Below, in pieces: positions 26,764 to 34,365 of a stretch of 34,365 nt of DNA. The notes below the pieces were generated by a model. It ran no database searches. It worked only from the letters and a program-made list of their open reading frames with translations, and was not told the DNA's origin. The position numbers and the translations under genes are program-made. The stretch covers positions 1-34,365 of the forward strand of contig VGWX01000021.1 of assembly GCA_016873615.1 (NCBI GenBank), read 5' to 3'. The stretch's first letter is position 1, and the number at the start of each line of letters is the position of its first letter. This stretch comes from Nitrospira sp. Its GTDB lineage: Bacteria > Nitrospirota > Thermodesulfovibrionia > Thermodesulfovibrionales > SM23-35.

Positions 26764-27837
26764 ATGATGACAGACATTCAGTCGCTTGCTTGCCAGATAA
26801 AACACAACTGCAATATTTCTGATGCCCGATACTGGGGAATGTATTCACTCTGCGGCCTGCTGCTCAGGCTCAGGGAACTCTACATGGTCGAAAAAGGCAT
26901 AAGGCCATGGGGAAATATCCTTCAGCAAGATATAGGAGAATGGATAACAGGCAGAGAGAATCTCTGGCGGGAGCTTGAAGATAAAGACTTTGGAAACATT
27001 TATATCAACGGAGATGTGTATGGTCCGTTCGAAGTTGAAAAGATCAATGCAGAATTAGAAAAATCAGGTCTTGTCTACGGCGCCGGTTACGGAGTCCATA
27101 TGAAGCCTTCGTTTTTTATTGCAGACATCATATCTAAAGAACATACAAACGGTTTCACTGTTTATATAACCGGCTCTGAATATGCCCGCGACCTCTCAGA
27201 TTACCCGGCAATGTTACAGGACCGGACTATACTCTCACGGGTTAATCCGACCAGTCTTCTACTCTGGGGCAAATTTGAGGAAATGAGAAGCAGGAAGTTT
27301 AAAGGAGCGCTTGCATATGCATTTTCACACTATGGCATAACACCTGACGATGAGCCAACAGCAGAGATTGACGAAAAGATATGCCGGATCGCTCTGTCCG
27401 AGGCCGAAACATATGTTCATCACGAACTGGGGGAAGCTGCTGAGGGAGAGAAGATCGGAGGAGACTGGAAATTTTTTCTCTCATCCCTGCCCGATGGAAG
27501 GGCAGAACTGTTTGCCCGTGCAGTAAAAGACATACTCTCTGATACGTCTGAACACGGCATGCTGAAACACATTATCCAAAAAAGAAAAGAGGCCTCTCTT
27601 GGCTTTTATATTGTATTCCTCGGGGGACTAAGAAAAATCATTTTCCCTGAGATACTAAATGCATTTCAGCAGTTCATTGAGACAGGAGGCTGGGAGGTTC
27701 TTGATAATGCCCGGAATGCCGGGTACAAAAAGGCTGAAGCATACGCAGAAAGACTGCTCTCGATTTTCAGAAGGCAGACAGATAATACATCCCTCGCGGA
27801 ATCTATAGAGAATAAAATACTGAGCGGCTTATTGTAG
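26764..27837 (+). CDS. Conserved-looking protein of unknown function
   Basis: A 357-aa soluble protein from the chosen ATG. I cannot identify the family. It is mixed alpha/beta with several Trp/Tyr-rich segments (DARYWGMYSLCGLLLRLREL near the N-terminus, GENLWRELEDKDF-like stretch, VYGPFEVEKINAEL). It has no signal peptide, membrane segment or obvious catalytic motif, and it ends with a helical stretch (AESIENKILSGLL). The start at 26764 is supported by AGAGGA 7 nt upstream, inside a palindrome. An earlier in-frame ATG at 26698 adds 22 residues and has no ribosome-binding site. The gene end overlaps the convergent HD-GYP gene by 9 nt. Coding character is strong, so it is a real gene. Confidence 0.7.
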   Translation: MMTDIQSLACQIKHNCNISDARYWGMYSLCGLLLRLRELYMVEKGIRPWGNILQQDIGEWITGRENLWRELEDKDFGNIYINGDVYGPFEVEKINAELEKSGLVYGAGYGVHMKPSFFIADIISKEHTNGFTVYITGSEYARDLSDYPAMLQDRTILSRVNPTSLLLWGKFEEMRSRKFKGALAYAFSHYGITPDDEPTAEIDEKICRIALSEAETYVHHELGEAAEGEKIGGDWKFFLSSLPDGRAELFARAVKDILSDTSEHGMLKHIIQKRKEASLGFYIVFLGGLRKIIFPEILNAFQQFIETGGWEVLDNARNAGYKKAEAYAERLLSIFRRQTDNTSLAESIENKILSGLL

Positions 27838-29136
27838 ATGTTCAGGAGTTATATTATTTACAAATACATCAACAAGCCAGAAATCAAACTGACTGCCGGC
27901 ATTGCGCTGCAACTCCAGGACAGCTGAATCAAAATCAAGGGGCACCTTGTATGAAGTCTCGCTAACCATCGCATCAAACGCCTCTGCTATCGCCATGATT
28001 CTTGACTCAAGAAAGATCTCATCTCCTTTGAGACCCTCGGGATATCCGAGGCCGTCATACCTTTCATGATGCTGAAGGATAAGCGGCGCAATATCCGCAT
28101 AGAAGTTTATCGGGCTTATCATCTCATAGCCGATCGCAGGATGTCTTCTGAAATGCTCGCTCTGATAATTCTCATCTGCCTTTATCTTCAGGAATCCGAC
28201 ATCATGGAGGAGGCATGCAAAATAGAGCCTTTTCATCTTTTCCTCAGGCATATTGATCGCCTTTGCTATAATGTTGCTATATTTTGCTACTCTCTTTGAA
28301 TGCCCCAGCTTCTCAGGGATCTGGACGTCAATTGCCTCAAGGAGGATATCTGTAATGTGAATCTCGTAGTTCTTCTGATCTTCATAAAACCGTGCCCGTG
28401 TCAATGAAATAGCCGCCTGGTCCGACAGGTATGTTATCAGCTCCTTGTCCTTTTCACTATAGAACCCCTCCTTCTTATTCAGCAATTCTATGACACCAAT
28501 CACCTCTTTTTTCATCAGGAGAGGGACGCAGAGCACCGACCTTGTCTCATAGCCTGTTACTGCATCCACATCAGCGTTAAATCTCTCATCAGACTTTGTG
28601 TCTGCAACGCGAAGAGGTTGAGCGTTCTCCGCAACCCAGCCGGCAATGCCTTTGCCTTTTGGGATTGCCGTGCCGGAGATTTCAGCAGCCTTTTCTCCTT
28701 TTACTACTTTAAAAAAAAGGTTATCGCCTTCGATGAGAAATATGGAGCCTGCATCAGACTGTGTGATTGAGAGTGAGGAATCCATTATCTTGTCGAGTAT
28801 GACATCAGCGTATATCTCTTCTCTCAACTCCTTTGTGACAGTGAGCATATGATCGAGTCTGTTCCTGTATTTCTCGATGCTCCGTATGATCTTTCTTGAT
28901 ACTACACCCCACATGTAAAAACCTGCAATTGTAAGAACAATGACTATCGCTATAATCAGAGTTATGGAGATATCCGGCAGGAAATCCACAGCTTCACTGA
29001 CTGGTTTATAGAGGTATCGCAAGATAACGGCAAGGAGTGTTATAACAATAAAAGCAGCGATCATGTTCAGGAGTCGTATCTTCTGCTTTATTTCAGTAAT
29101 GATGGTTTTTCTGTCTGGACCCGTCTTTTCTACCAT
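27829..29136 (-). CDS. Membrane GAF/HD-GYP protein with a divergent HD motif
   Basis: A 435-aa signalling protein. Two hydrophobic segments lie near residues 23-43 and 56-78, giving a short membrane anchor. A GAF domain spans about 100-250 (GKGIAGWVAENAQPLRVADT and VIGVIELLNKK). The HD-GYP domain spans about 265-430, with LLHDVG, HPAIGYEMI and HHERYDGLGYPEG. The usual Lys after HDxG is missing (HDVGFLKI) and the segment that follows is short, so catalysis may be altered or lost. If active it would degrade c-di-GMP in response to a GAF ligand. It is probably monocistronic. Confidence 0.85.
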   Translation of the reverse strand: MVEKTGPDRKTIITEIKQKIRLLNMIAAFIVITLLAVILRYLYKPVSEAVDFLPDISITLIIAIVIVLTIAGFYMWGVVSRKIIRSIEKYRNRLDHMLTVTKELREEIYADVILDKIMDSSLSITQSDAGSIFLIEGDNLFFKVVKGEKAAEISGTAIPKGKGIAGWVAENAQPLRVADTKSDERFNADVDAVTGYETRSVLCVPLLMKKEVIGVIELLNKKEGFYSEKDKELITYLSDQAAISLTRARFYEDQKNYEIHITDILLEAIDVQIPEKLGHSKRVAKYSNIIAKAINMPEEKMKRLYFACLLHDVGFLKIKADENYQSEHFRRHPAIGYEMISPINFYADIAPLILQHHERYDGLGYPEGLKGDEIFLESRIMAIAEAFDAMVSETSYKVPLDFDSAVLELQRNAGSQFDFWLVDVFVNNITPEHLQ

Positions 29137-29197
29137 AGATACAACTTTAATTAATATGCCTCAGAAAGTCAAATCATCTCCTCATGCCAAAGATTGC

Positions 29198-29226
29198 TTG
29201 AATAATAAGCCCCTAACCGTTAGAAT
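29198..29226 (+). promoter_or_regulatory. Probable promoter of hisD (leaderless layout)
   Basis: TTGAAT (29198-29203), 17-nt spacer, TAGAAT (29221-29226). The hisD ATG begins 8 nt later and no Shine-Dalgarno lies between. Confidence 0.55.
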
Positions 29227-29234
29227 TATCTTAA

Positions 29235-30533
29235 ATGAGGATTTTAAAAAACCATTCAGAGATTACAGCCTTTTTAAAGATACTGACAAAACGGGCTTCA
29301 GGCAGCAGCCAGGAAATCGAACAGAGGGTCAGGGATATCCTTGCCGATGTGAGGGATAACGGAGACAAGGCTGTATTCAAATACACCAGGGCTTTTGATT
29401 TCCTCGAAACCAGCCAATTCAGGGTATCACCGGAGGAGATTGCAGAATATGCGGGCAAGGCGAATAGCGAAGTAGTAAAGGCCCTCACATTCTCTGCAAA
29501 AAGGATAAGGGCTTTCCATGAGAAACAGAGAGAGAAATCCTGGTCTTTCACTGAAGAAGGCGCTCTGTTGGGACAGATAATCAGGCCGCTTGAGAGGGTT
29601 GGCGCATATATACCGGGCGGGAAAGCTTCTTATCCGTCCACTGTTATGATGAATGTCATCCCTGCACAGGTTGCGGGTGTGAAAGAAATAGCCATATGCG
29701 TGCCTACTCCAAAGGGGGAGATGAATCCGCAGGTCATGGCGGCGATAAAGCTCCTTGGAATAAAGGAGGTCTACAGGATTGGCGGAGCACAGGCAATAGG
29801 GGCAATGGCATACGGGACTAAAACAATAAAGAAAGTTGATAAGATTGTCGGTCCCGGCAATATCTATGTAGCAACAGCAAAAAAGATGGTGTTCGGAGTT
29901 GTTGACATAGACATGATCGCAGGACCAAGCGAAATTCTGATTATCGCCGACGATTCAGCCAATCCCTTGCTCATTGCTGCTGATCTTCTGAGTCAGGCAG
30001 AACATGACGAACTTGCGTCGTCAATACTCATAACTGATTCCGGGAGACTTGCTTATGCCGTTAAAAAGGAACTCACAGAACAACTTTCGAGGCTGAAGAG
30101 AAAAGATATAGCAATGAAGTCCATTCTGGATTATGGTTCAATAATAATCACCGGAGACCTGAAAGATGCCGCTGAATTATCCAACATAATTGCTCCGGAA
30201 CACCTTGAGATCATGACGAAGAATCCAAAGAAAATCCTGCCGATGATCAGAAACGCAGGCGCGATCTTTCTTGGAGAGTGGACGCCCGAGGCATTAGGTG
30301 ATTATTCTGCAGGCCCGAACCACACCCTTCCAACAGGCGGCACTGCGCGTTTTTCATCCCCGCTTGGAGTCTACGACTTTATCAAACGATCAAGTCTGTT
30401 AAGCTTCACGCAGAATGGCTTTAAAAAACTTGCCATGACTGTCAAGACAATCGCTGAGGCAGAGGGTTTAGAGGCTCATGCGAACACGATAAGGGTAAGG
30501 GAAATATTTAAAAAGGACAAAAGCCTGATTTAG
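29235..30533 (+). CDS. hisD: Histidinol dehydrogenase
   Basis: Zinc-dependent NAD enzyme of 432 aa that makes the last two oxidations of histidine synthesis. [14 protein letters not shown], then [16 protein letters not shown] and [14 protein letters not shown], are diagnostic. Zn/catalytic His residues are in [16 protein letters not shown] and [14 protein letters not shown]. The N-terminus ([20 protein letters not shown]) is plausible. No other his gene is in the window, so the pathway is dispersed or continues elsewhere. The region after its stop is decayed accessory DNA, making hisD the last core gene here. Confidence 0.95.
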   Translation: MRILKNHSEITAFLKILTKRASGSSQEIEQRVRDILADVRDNGDKAVFKYTRAFDFLETSQFRVSPEEIAEYAGKANSEVVKALTFSAKRIRAFHEKQREKSWSFTEEGALLGQIIRPLERVGAYIPGGKASYPSTVMMNVIPAQVAGVKEIAICVPTPKGEMNPQVMAAIKLLGIKEVYRIGGAQAIGAMAYGTKTIKKVDKIVGPGNIYVATAKKMVFGVVDIDMIAGPSEILIIADDSANPLLIAADLLSQAEHDELASSILITDSGRLAYAVKKELTEQLSRLKRKDIAMKSILDYGSIIITGDLKDAAELSNIIAPEHLEIMTKNPKKILPMIRNAGAIFLGEWTPEALGDYSAGPNHTLPTGGTARFSSPLGVYDFIKRSSLLSFTQNGFKKLAMTVKTIAEAEGLEAHANTIRVREIFKKDKSLI

Positions 30534-30538
30534 TAAAA

Positions 30539-30613
30539 CTCAATCTGGTAATCAATGGTAATGGAACTGCATGGATTGACGACATCCATCTTATAAAAGG
30601 CCCGCTTCAGTAA
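30539..30613 (+). pseudogene. Possible C-terminal remnant of a beta-sandwich domain
   Basis: An open stretch reading LNLVINGNGTAWIDDIHLIKG, then PLQ and a stop. The W-x-D-D-x-x-L ending resembles the last strands of carbohydrate-binding or similar beta-sandwich domains. It overlaps nothing and has no start, so it would be a gene remnant next to hisD. The rest of 30614-30823 shows no gene. Confidence 0.35.
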
Positions 30614-30823
30614 TCAGACTTCATAAACTCTTAACTTGTATCGATCAATTCATCAAGTCTGCACAGAGATGACTCACGCGGATAAACATAACACCTGCAA
30701 AGAGAGAGTCACGACATACGATGAAAACGGGTGAATATCATTTGAAATAGTGAAGAAGTTCTTGCTTGAAAAAAGTTCGTTTCTATTGCTGAAATATGGG
30801 ATGTGTCCCTATTTAAATCTTGG

Positions 30824-30859
30824 TTGACATAAATTTAATATTGGTCTAAAATACCAATA
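30824..30859 (+). promoter_or_regulatory. Promoter with overlapping operator-like repeat
   Basis: Perfect TTGACA (30824-30829), 17-nt spacer, TAAAAT (30847-30852). A perfect inverted repeat TATTGGT / ACCAATA (30839-30845 and 30853-30859) flanks the -10. This is a likely binding site for the module's own regulator. The ATG at 30861 directly follows. Confidence 0.65.
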
Positions 30860-30860
30860 A

Positions 30861-31114
30861 ATGCCGGCAGAATTAATTGCTTACAAAAAAGCTAATTGCC
30901 GGAGCCTGCAAGCGATAAACAGCATAGCTATAAATATTCACTGGTTTATATTGTGAATGATGAAAGGGTGATAGGCTATGACAACGCAGAAGGCAAGGGA
31001 GACCATAGGCATTATGGCAAGACCGAAAAGCCTTACAAGTTTAAAGGCATTGACAGGCTTCTTGAAGATTTTTATAACGACATTGAACAGTATAAGAGGG
31101 GGATAAAACTATGA
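30861..31114 (+). pseudogene. TumE-like (DUF6516) toxin, broken near its N-terminus
   Basis: The ATG at 30861 encodes MPAELIAYKK, a plausible family start, but that frame soon runs out of family resemblance. The family's body resumes in a different frame from 30896: LPEPASDKQHSYKYSLVYIV, then DERVIGYDN and GKGDHRHYG, through KGIDRLLEDFYNDIEQY to a TGA at 31114. The segment expected between (about 15-20 residues) is missing, so an out-of-frame deletion is likely. The remaining frame could still start at TTG 30896 (72 aa). It overlaps the downstream antitoxin gene by 4 nt. The TumE assignment is from memory of the GYDN...GDHRH signature. Confidence 0.5.
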
Positions 31115-31482
31115 GAGTTAAAAAAGTAAAAGTAAGGATTAAAAGCCTTAAAGAGATTTTGAAGGATACGGCAGATGTTGTGAAAAGGATGGAAAAAGGA
31201 GAACGGTTAAAGCCTGTTAAAGAGCCTGAAATCTACTTCACCAGTTTTGAGGCTTTAAGGAAGGCATTGACACCTAAGAGGCTTGAACTCCTGCACATCA
31301 TCAAGACAAAAAAACCTTCTTCAATCAATGAACTTGCACGGATGGCGAAAAGGGACGTTAAGAACATTGCCGAGGATGTGAAGTGTTTAGAGCAAATGGC
31401 TTTGATTGAAAAGAAAAAGACTGACAATAAGACAACCCCGGTCATAAATTACGACAGGATAGCATTGGAAATTGCGGTGTAA
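31111..31482 (+). CDS. HTH antitoxin/regulator paired with the TumE-like gene
   Basis: A 123-aa protein that looks like the HVO_A0114-type DNA-binding partner of TumE. Residues about 45-120 resemble a winged helix: ALTPKRLELLHIIKTKKPSS, then INELARMAKRDVKNIAEDVK and a wing with LIEKKKTDNKTTPVINYDRI. The N-terminal 40 residues are Lys-rich. It overlaps the toxin frame by 4 nt, so the two are translationally coupled. It probably represses the promoter at 30824-30859. The frame is intact, so the antitoxin may outlive a damaged toxin. Confidence 0.65.
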   Translation: MRVKKVKVRIKSLKEILKDTADVVKRMEKGERLKPVKEPEIYFTSFEALRKALTPKRLELLHIIKTKKPSSINELARMAKRDVKNIAEDVKCLEQMALIEKKKTDNKTTPVINYDRIALEIAV

Positions 31483-31492
31483 CCCAATGACG

Positions 31493-31554
31493 GAAATTCG
31501 GGGGACACAATACCTGATTGATCAGGAATTAAGTAAGATGACCCCTGAAATTTT
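31493..31554. repeat. Imperfect inverted repeat (REP/IS200-end-like)
   Basis: Arms 31493-31519 and 31526-31554 pair imperfectly. GGGGGACACAATAC and AAGTAAGATGACCCC resemble the ends seen around REP-associated transposases. No transposase gene is present. Confidence 0.35.
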
Positions 31555-31588
31555 CATAGGCTGGCAAATATGTTAAGAGTTTATTTAC

Positions 31589-32621
31589 ATGAATAAAAAC
31601 AGACCTAAGATAGGAAGCAATATAACGGTAGAACCAATCCGATCTCTTCAGGATATTAAACGTATTAAAACCCTTCTTGCAGAGAACCCTCGAGATTTTG
31701 CTATTTTTGTTTTGGGGATAAATACTAATCTTCGGGCAAACGATATCATTAAGATAACAGTTGGACAGGTTAAACATTTAGTTGCCGGAGATAATCTTAT
31801 CTTGAGGGAAGAAAAAACAGATGAGATAAGACGCATAACAATTAACAAAGCGGCATATGAAGCCATCCAAAATTTGCTCTCTGCCATTCAGGATAAAAAA
31901 GACGATGCCCCTCTTTTTCAAAGTAGAAAGGGGCACAAACCACTTGGGATTTCACATCTAAATCATCTTGTAAAAAAATGGTGTTCTGCGATACGGTTGA
32001 AAGGTAACTATGGAGGCCCTACTCTACGTAAAACGTTTGGATATATCCAATTCATTCACTTTAAAACAGATATTCTTACGCTTATGGAGAATGTTTAACC
32101 ACCCATCACCTAAAGTAACTCTTTCTTATCTGAGTATAACTGTTGAAGAATTTACTTCTCTTATGCTCAACCACTCATCACCTAAACAAGCGCTTTCGCA
32201 TATAGGAATTCCGAACGCCTCGTCGTTAGCAAGACAGGCAGTAGGATCGACTGAAGAAAAAACCGAGCTAATAAGAACAAACTTCAGAAACCGTATGAAT
32301 CATATATATCAGGAATATAATCAATCTCGTATATGGCTTAATGTTGTTAAAGCAGTGATAGAGCGTGACAAGAAAACCTGTCAAGACTGTGGTACCCAAC
32401 CCAAAATAGGGATAGCGCATCACACCAGCTACCAAAACTGGGCGAAAGGAAATAATGAAGAAATTAGAGACTGTGTTTTTTTGTGCAAGAAGTGCCATAA
32501 TGCTCGGCATAGAAATAATAGAGATGAACCAACCCCATTTTGGGCTTCAAGAAATTATGACCCTGACTTAGACAAGATAGATGAGGGAGACGTTGTGAAG
32601 TTGTTAATGCAAGAAATATAA
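31589..32621 (+). pseudogene. Frameshifted tyrosine recombinase that runs into an HNH nuclease domain
   Basis: The first frame (31589-32098, 169 aa) is a tyrosine recombinase catalytic domain: R49 in NTNLRANDIIKITVGQV, then PTLRKTFGY, where Pro replaces the usual His of HxxR. The frame stops early. An extra G at 32086-32087 explains this: skipping it joins LM to RMFNHPSPKVTLSYLSI, carrying the NH and nucleophile Tyr motifs, in the frame covering 32010-32621. The box is then repeated as LMLNHSSPKQALSHIGI. The same frame continues to an HNH-like zinc domain: CQDCG, AHHTSYQNW, FLCKKCHNARH. Whether this is one fused gene or a neighbour HNH gene read through is unclear. Confidence 0.6.
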
Positions 32622-32732
32622 TAACCGGCAGGTATATACCATTGAGCTTTGTGAAACCCGTCAATCCCTTGCAATTTCTCGTTGGGTTGAAAAACACTGA
32701 TTTTGGATGCTACTAGAAAGGAGAGAATATCT

Positions 32733-33461
32733 ATGAGCACATGGGAAGATTTTGAACATGAAGCAAGTGAAGTCGAACGGTTCACAAAAGAGCAAGCACC
32801 TGACTGTGTTCAGTTGCTCCAAGATGCTGTTGGATTATTTGCTGATGCCTTTTCAAATGCAGACAACTCTGACACAGCGGATGTGACCCTCGCCAAAATG
32901 AGCCTACTCAGCTATAACTTTAATACTTTGAAATGTGCTGTAGATTTAGTGCTTAGAGGCTTTTATTCACAGTCCATGAATCTTCTTCGTCTCGTTTATG
33001 AAAACTGGATTGCCTTCCATTATTTAACGATAATGCCGGATGAGGCGCATGTTTTGTTGCGAGGACCTAATATAGGCGAACGGCTACCTGATCCCAACGT
33101 TATGCGCAATGCGCTTGGTGAAGACTTTAACCCGCTCAAGGAGAAAATTAGGGAATGGTATAAGATACTTTGTTGCTTTGCTCATCCTCATGCGGTAGGA
33201 GTACTTTCTCTAATATCGACTACTCTTGCTTCAGAAGAGACTTCTATCCACTATGGGTCAATATATAAGGATGAATTGTTCAGGGCATCTGTATACGTAA
33301 TAAGCATATGGACTGTTATTATGTTGGACGTTGTTGGTCAGTGGATTCCCGAAACAAATGAATGGTTTCAAAAAAGAAGCATGCTTGTGGAAAAAGTACT
33401 AAGATTTATTGATGAATATAATAAAAGCCGGGTTAGCTTAAGCGGAACGAATGTCGGTTAG
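32733..33461 (+). CDS. Helical protein of unknown function (weakly DUF5677-like)
   Basis: A 242-aa mostly helical protein. I do not recognise it firmly. FNTLKCAVDLVLRGFYSQSM followed by NLLRLVYENWIAFHYL resembles the helix-turn pattern of DUF5677/HEPN-like proteins. FAHPHAVG and a hydrophobic helix SVYVISIWTVIMLDVVG follow. Start chosen at the ATG 32733 because AAAGGAGAG (32717-32725) lies about 8 nt upstream; the frame is open back to 32703. The neighbours are a broken recombinase and another unknown gene, so it is accessory DNA. Confidence 0.6.
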   Translation: MSTWEDFEHEASEVERFTKEQAPDCVQLLQDAVGLFADAFSNADNSDTADVTLAKMSLLSYNFNTLKCAVDLVLRGFYSQSMNLLRLVYENWIAFHYLTIMPDEAHVLLRGPNIGERLPDPNVMRNALGEDFNPLKEKIREWYKILCCFAHPHAVGVLSLISTTLASEETSIHYGSIYKDELFRASVYVISIWTVIMLDVVGQWIPETNEWFQKRSMLVEKVLRFIDEYNKSRVSLSGTNVG

Positions 33462-33590
33462 ATGGAAGAAATTATGGGGGAGAAAAGAAAGCAAGAGGGA
33501 TGACTTTGGAAATAATAATTTTAATTACAAAAGATGACGAGAATATCAATATAGGTAAATTTTTATTGGCCGGAGTAAAAAGAGGTGATA

Positions 33591-34313
33591 GTGAATATCC
33601 CTGCGTCAAAACCTGGTGATCTTTTCTTGCTATTTCATAGCTTGCCATACGATTTTAGTGCAGATCTACCTTTGGCGATAGGTCATGGAGTTTGTTTAGA
33701 AACTACGCCTCAAGAGTTGCTTGCTACCGCAGAGAAAGGTCTTGCAGATTTCCTGCTGCCCGGTTACAGCCTCCACATGGGAATCTGCAATTGCTGCCTT
33801 CGCTGTTTTGTTAAATCTGTCCCATCTACAAATCTAACACCGACCAACTTACTTTTTCTTTCGGTCATTGCCCTTCGCCTCCATGCTCCAATAGGCATCA
33901 GCATTGGAGGTCAGTTCCGCCTCGGCGAGGAAGGCGACCGCATTCTTGAATTAACCTTATACGAAGTTTCTGCTCCGTGGTCCAGCGTGCACTCGGATGA
34001 ATATACGCCAGAAGCTATTGCATCAGCCGCACATATCGCAGACAGACTCATGAGAGTAGAACAACTTGGTTTCACAAAGCTGCAAACCGCTCTCATTTTC
34101 TTTGGCCAAGTCACCGTAGGTAAGTCCAGCTCATTTCAGTTATGTCATATGGGGCTATTCGCTGCTTTGGAGGCTATGTTTGTGCCTTCGGGGAATAAGG
34201 CGTTGACCCTTTCACGACGAGTGTCAAGCTTCTTGAGAAACTTCCAGTTTCCAAAGCCGATGGATAACCCGAATAATGTAATTAACCACAGAGAGCACGG
34301 AGAAACATATTGA
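33591..34313 (+). CDS. Protein of unknown function, C-terminus probably lost to a repeat
   Basis: A 240-aa protein starting at GTG 33591, preceded by AAAAAGAGGTG; an earlier GTG at 33585 adds two residues. I cannot name it. The body is mixed (LPLAIGHGVCLETTPQELL, GISIGGQFRLGEEGDRIL). The last part, LFAALEAMFVPSGNKALTLS then RRVSSFLRNF, resembles the LEAL...R start of an ApeA/HEPN-type helical domain, which should continue for about 80 residues more. Instead the frame runs into a dispersed repeat and ends NHREHGETY. It is therefore probably a truncated gene. Confidence 0.5.
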   Translation: MNIPASKPGDLFLLFHSLPYDFSADLPLAIGHGVCLETTPQELLATAEKGLADFLLPGYSLHMGICNCCLRCFVKSVPSTNLTPTNLLFLSVIALRLHAPIGISIGGQFRLGEEGDRILELTLYEVSAPWSSVHSDEYTPEAIASAAHIADRLMRVEQLGFTKLQTALIFFGQVTVGKSSSFQLCHMGLFAALEAMFVPSGNKALTLSRRVSSFLRNFQFPKPMDNPNNVINHREHGETY

Positions 34314-34361
34314 TAATAAAAGAGAATCTATCGGTTTTTATAATTTCCTCTGTGCACTATT
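34283..34361. repeat. Dispersed repeat with inverted ends at the right edge
   Basis: TAACCACAGAGAGCACGGAG (from 34283) is matched imperfectly by the inverse TTTCCTCTGTGCACTAT near 34344-34360. Such ACCACAGAGAGCACGGAG palindromes are common dispersed repeats in environmental genomes. The window ends within or just after it. Confidence 0.55.
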
Positions 34362-34365
34362 TTAT

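Noticed and set aside
33500-33619. 39-codon frame before the last gene (MTLEIIILITKDDEN...)
   Set aside because: No recognisable motif and poor ribosome-binding site, and it overlaps the better-supported GTG start at 33591. Could be a remnant but not supportable.

Overview
This window reads like chromosomal DNA of a diderm, probably anaerobic bacterium of moderate-to-low GC content. The overall picture is closest to Nitrospirota (Thermodesulfovibrionia-like) or deltaproteobacteria-like lineages: a split b/b' ATP synthase with a signal-peptide-like b subunit, HD-GYP and PilZ proteins, a DUF3187 outer-membrane protein, and abundant small dispersed palindromes. No rRNA or ribosomal protein is present, so the taxonomic guess is low confidence.

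Layout. 1-2700 (minus): HD-GYP response regulator, TrmN6-like methyltransferase and a xerD cut by the left edge. 2870-8766 (minus): ATP synthase operon atpF'-atpF-atpH-atpA-atpG-atpD-atpC, with a promoter near 8.8 kb and a strong terminator at 2813-2845. 8943-10912 (plus): bioF and bioD of biotin synthesis. 11083-14420 (minus): lysA-dapF-PilZ-dapA, a lysine/diaminopimelate operon with a c-di-GMP-receptor-like gene inside it. 14591-16737 (plus): aconitase, then tRNA-Lys and tRNA-Glu. 16726-18475: an accessory patch with a MntA/HepT pair inside a 1-kb segment bounded by a duplicate of the tRNA-Glu 3' end, followed by HicBA. 18590-30533: mostly housekeeping genes (DUF3187 protein, dCMP deaminase, NAD-sugar epimerase, DEAD-box helicase, RluB-like synthase, AspS, TruA, an unidentified protein, a membrane GAF/HD-GYP protein, HisD). 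30534-34365: a decayed accessory tail with a broken TumE-like toxin and its antitoxin/regulator, a frameshifted tyrosine recombinase running into an HNH domain, and two unidentified genes, the last apparently truncated by a dispersed repeat.

Most notable structure. (1) Four arrays of 7-nt tandem units lie inside protein-coding genes (atpF, dapF, the epimerase, aspS). All fit a loose GTTRARA-like consensus and all stay open, adding 12-24 residues. They resemble a heptanucleotide repeat family that spreads into ORFs. (2) A 17-bp duplication of the tRNA-Glu 3' end lies exactly 1000 bp downstream and encloses a toxin-antitoxin pair with no integrase. (3) Several genes have a -10 box 6-9 nt before the start codon and no Shine-Dalgarno, suggesting leaderless mRNAs. 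(4) Several palindromic dispersed elements (two-hairpin, long inverted-repeat) sit between genes.

Functional themes are energy conservation, lysine, biotin and histidine synthesis, translation and RNA maintenance, and c-di-GMP signalling (two HD-GYP proteins and one PilZ protein), with toxin-antitoxin modules concentrated in the two accessory patches. All calls are from reading the sequence; no database search was possible.
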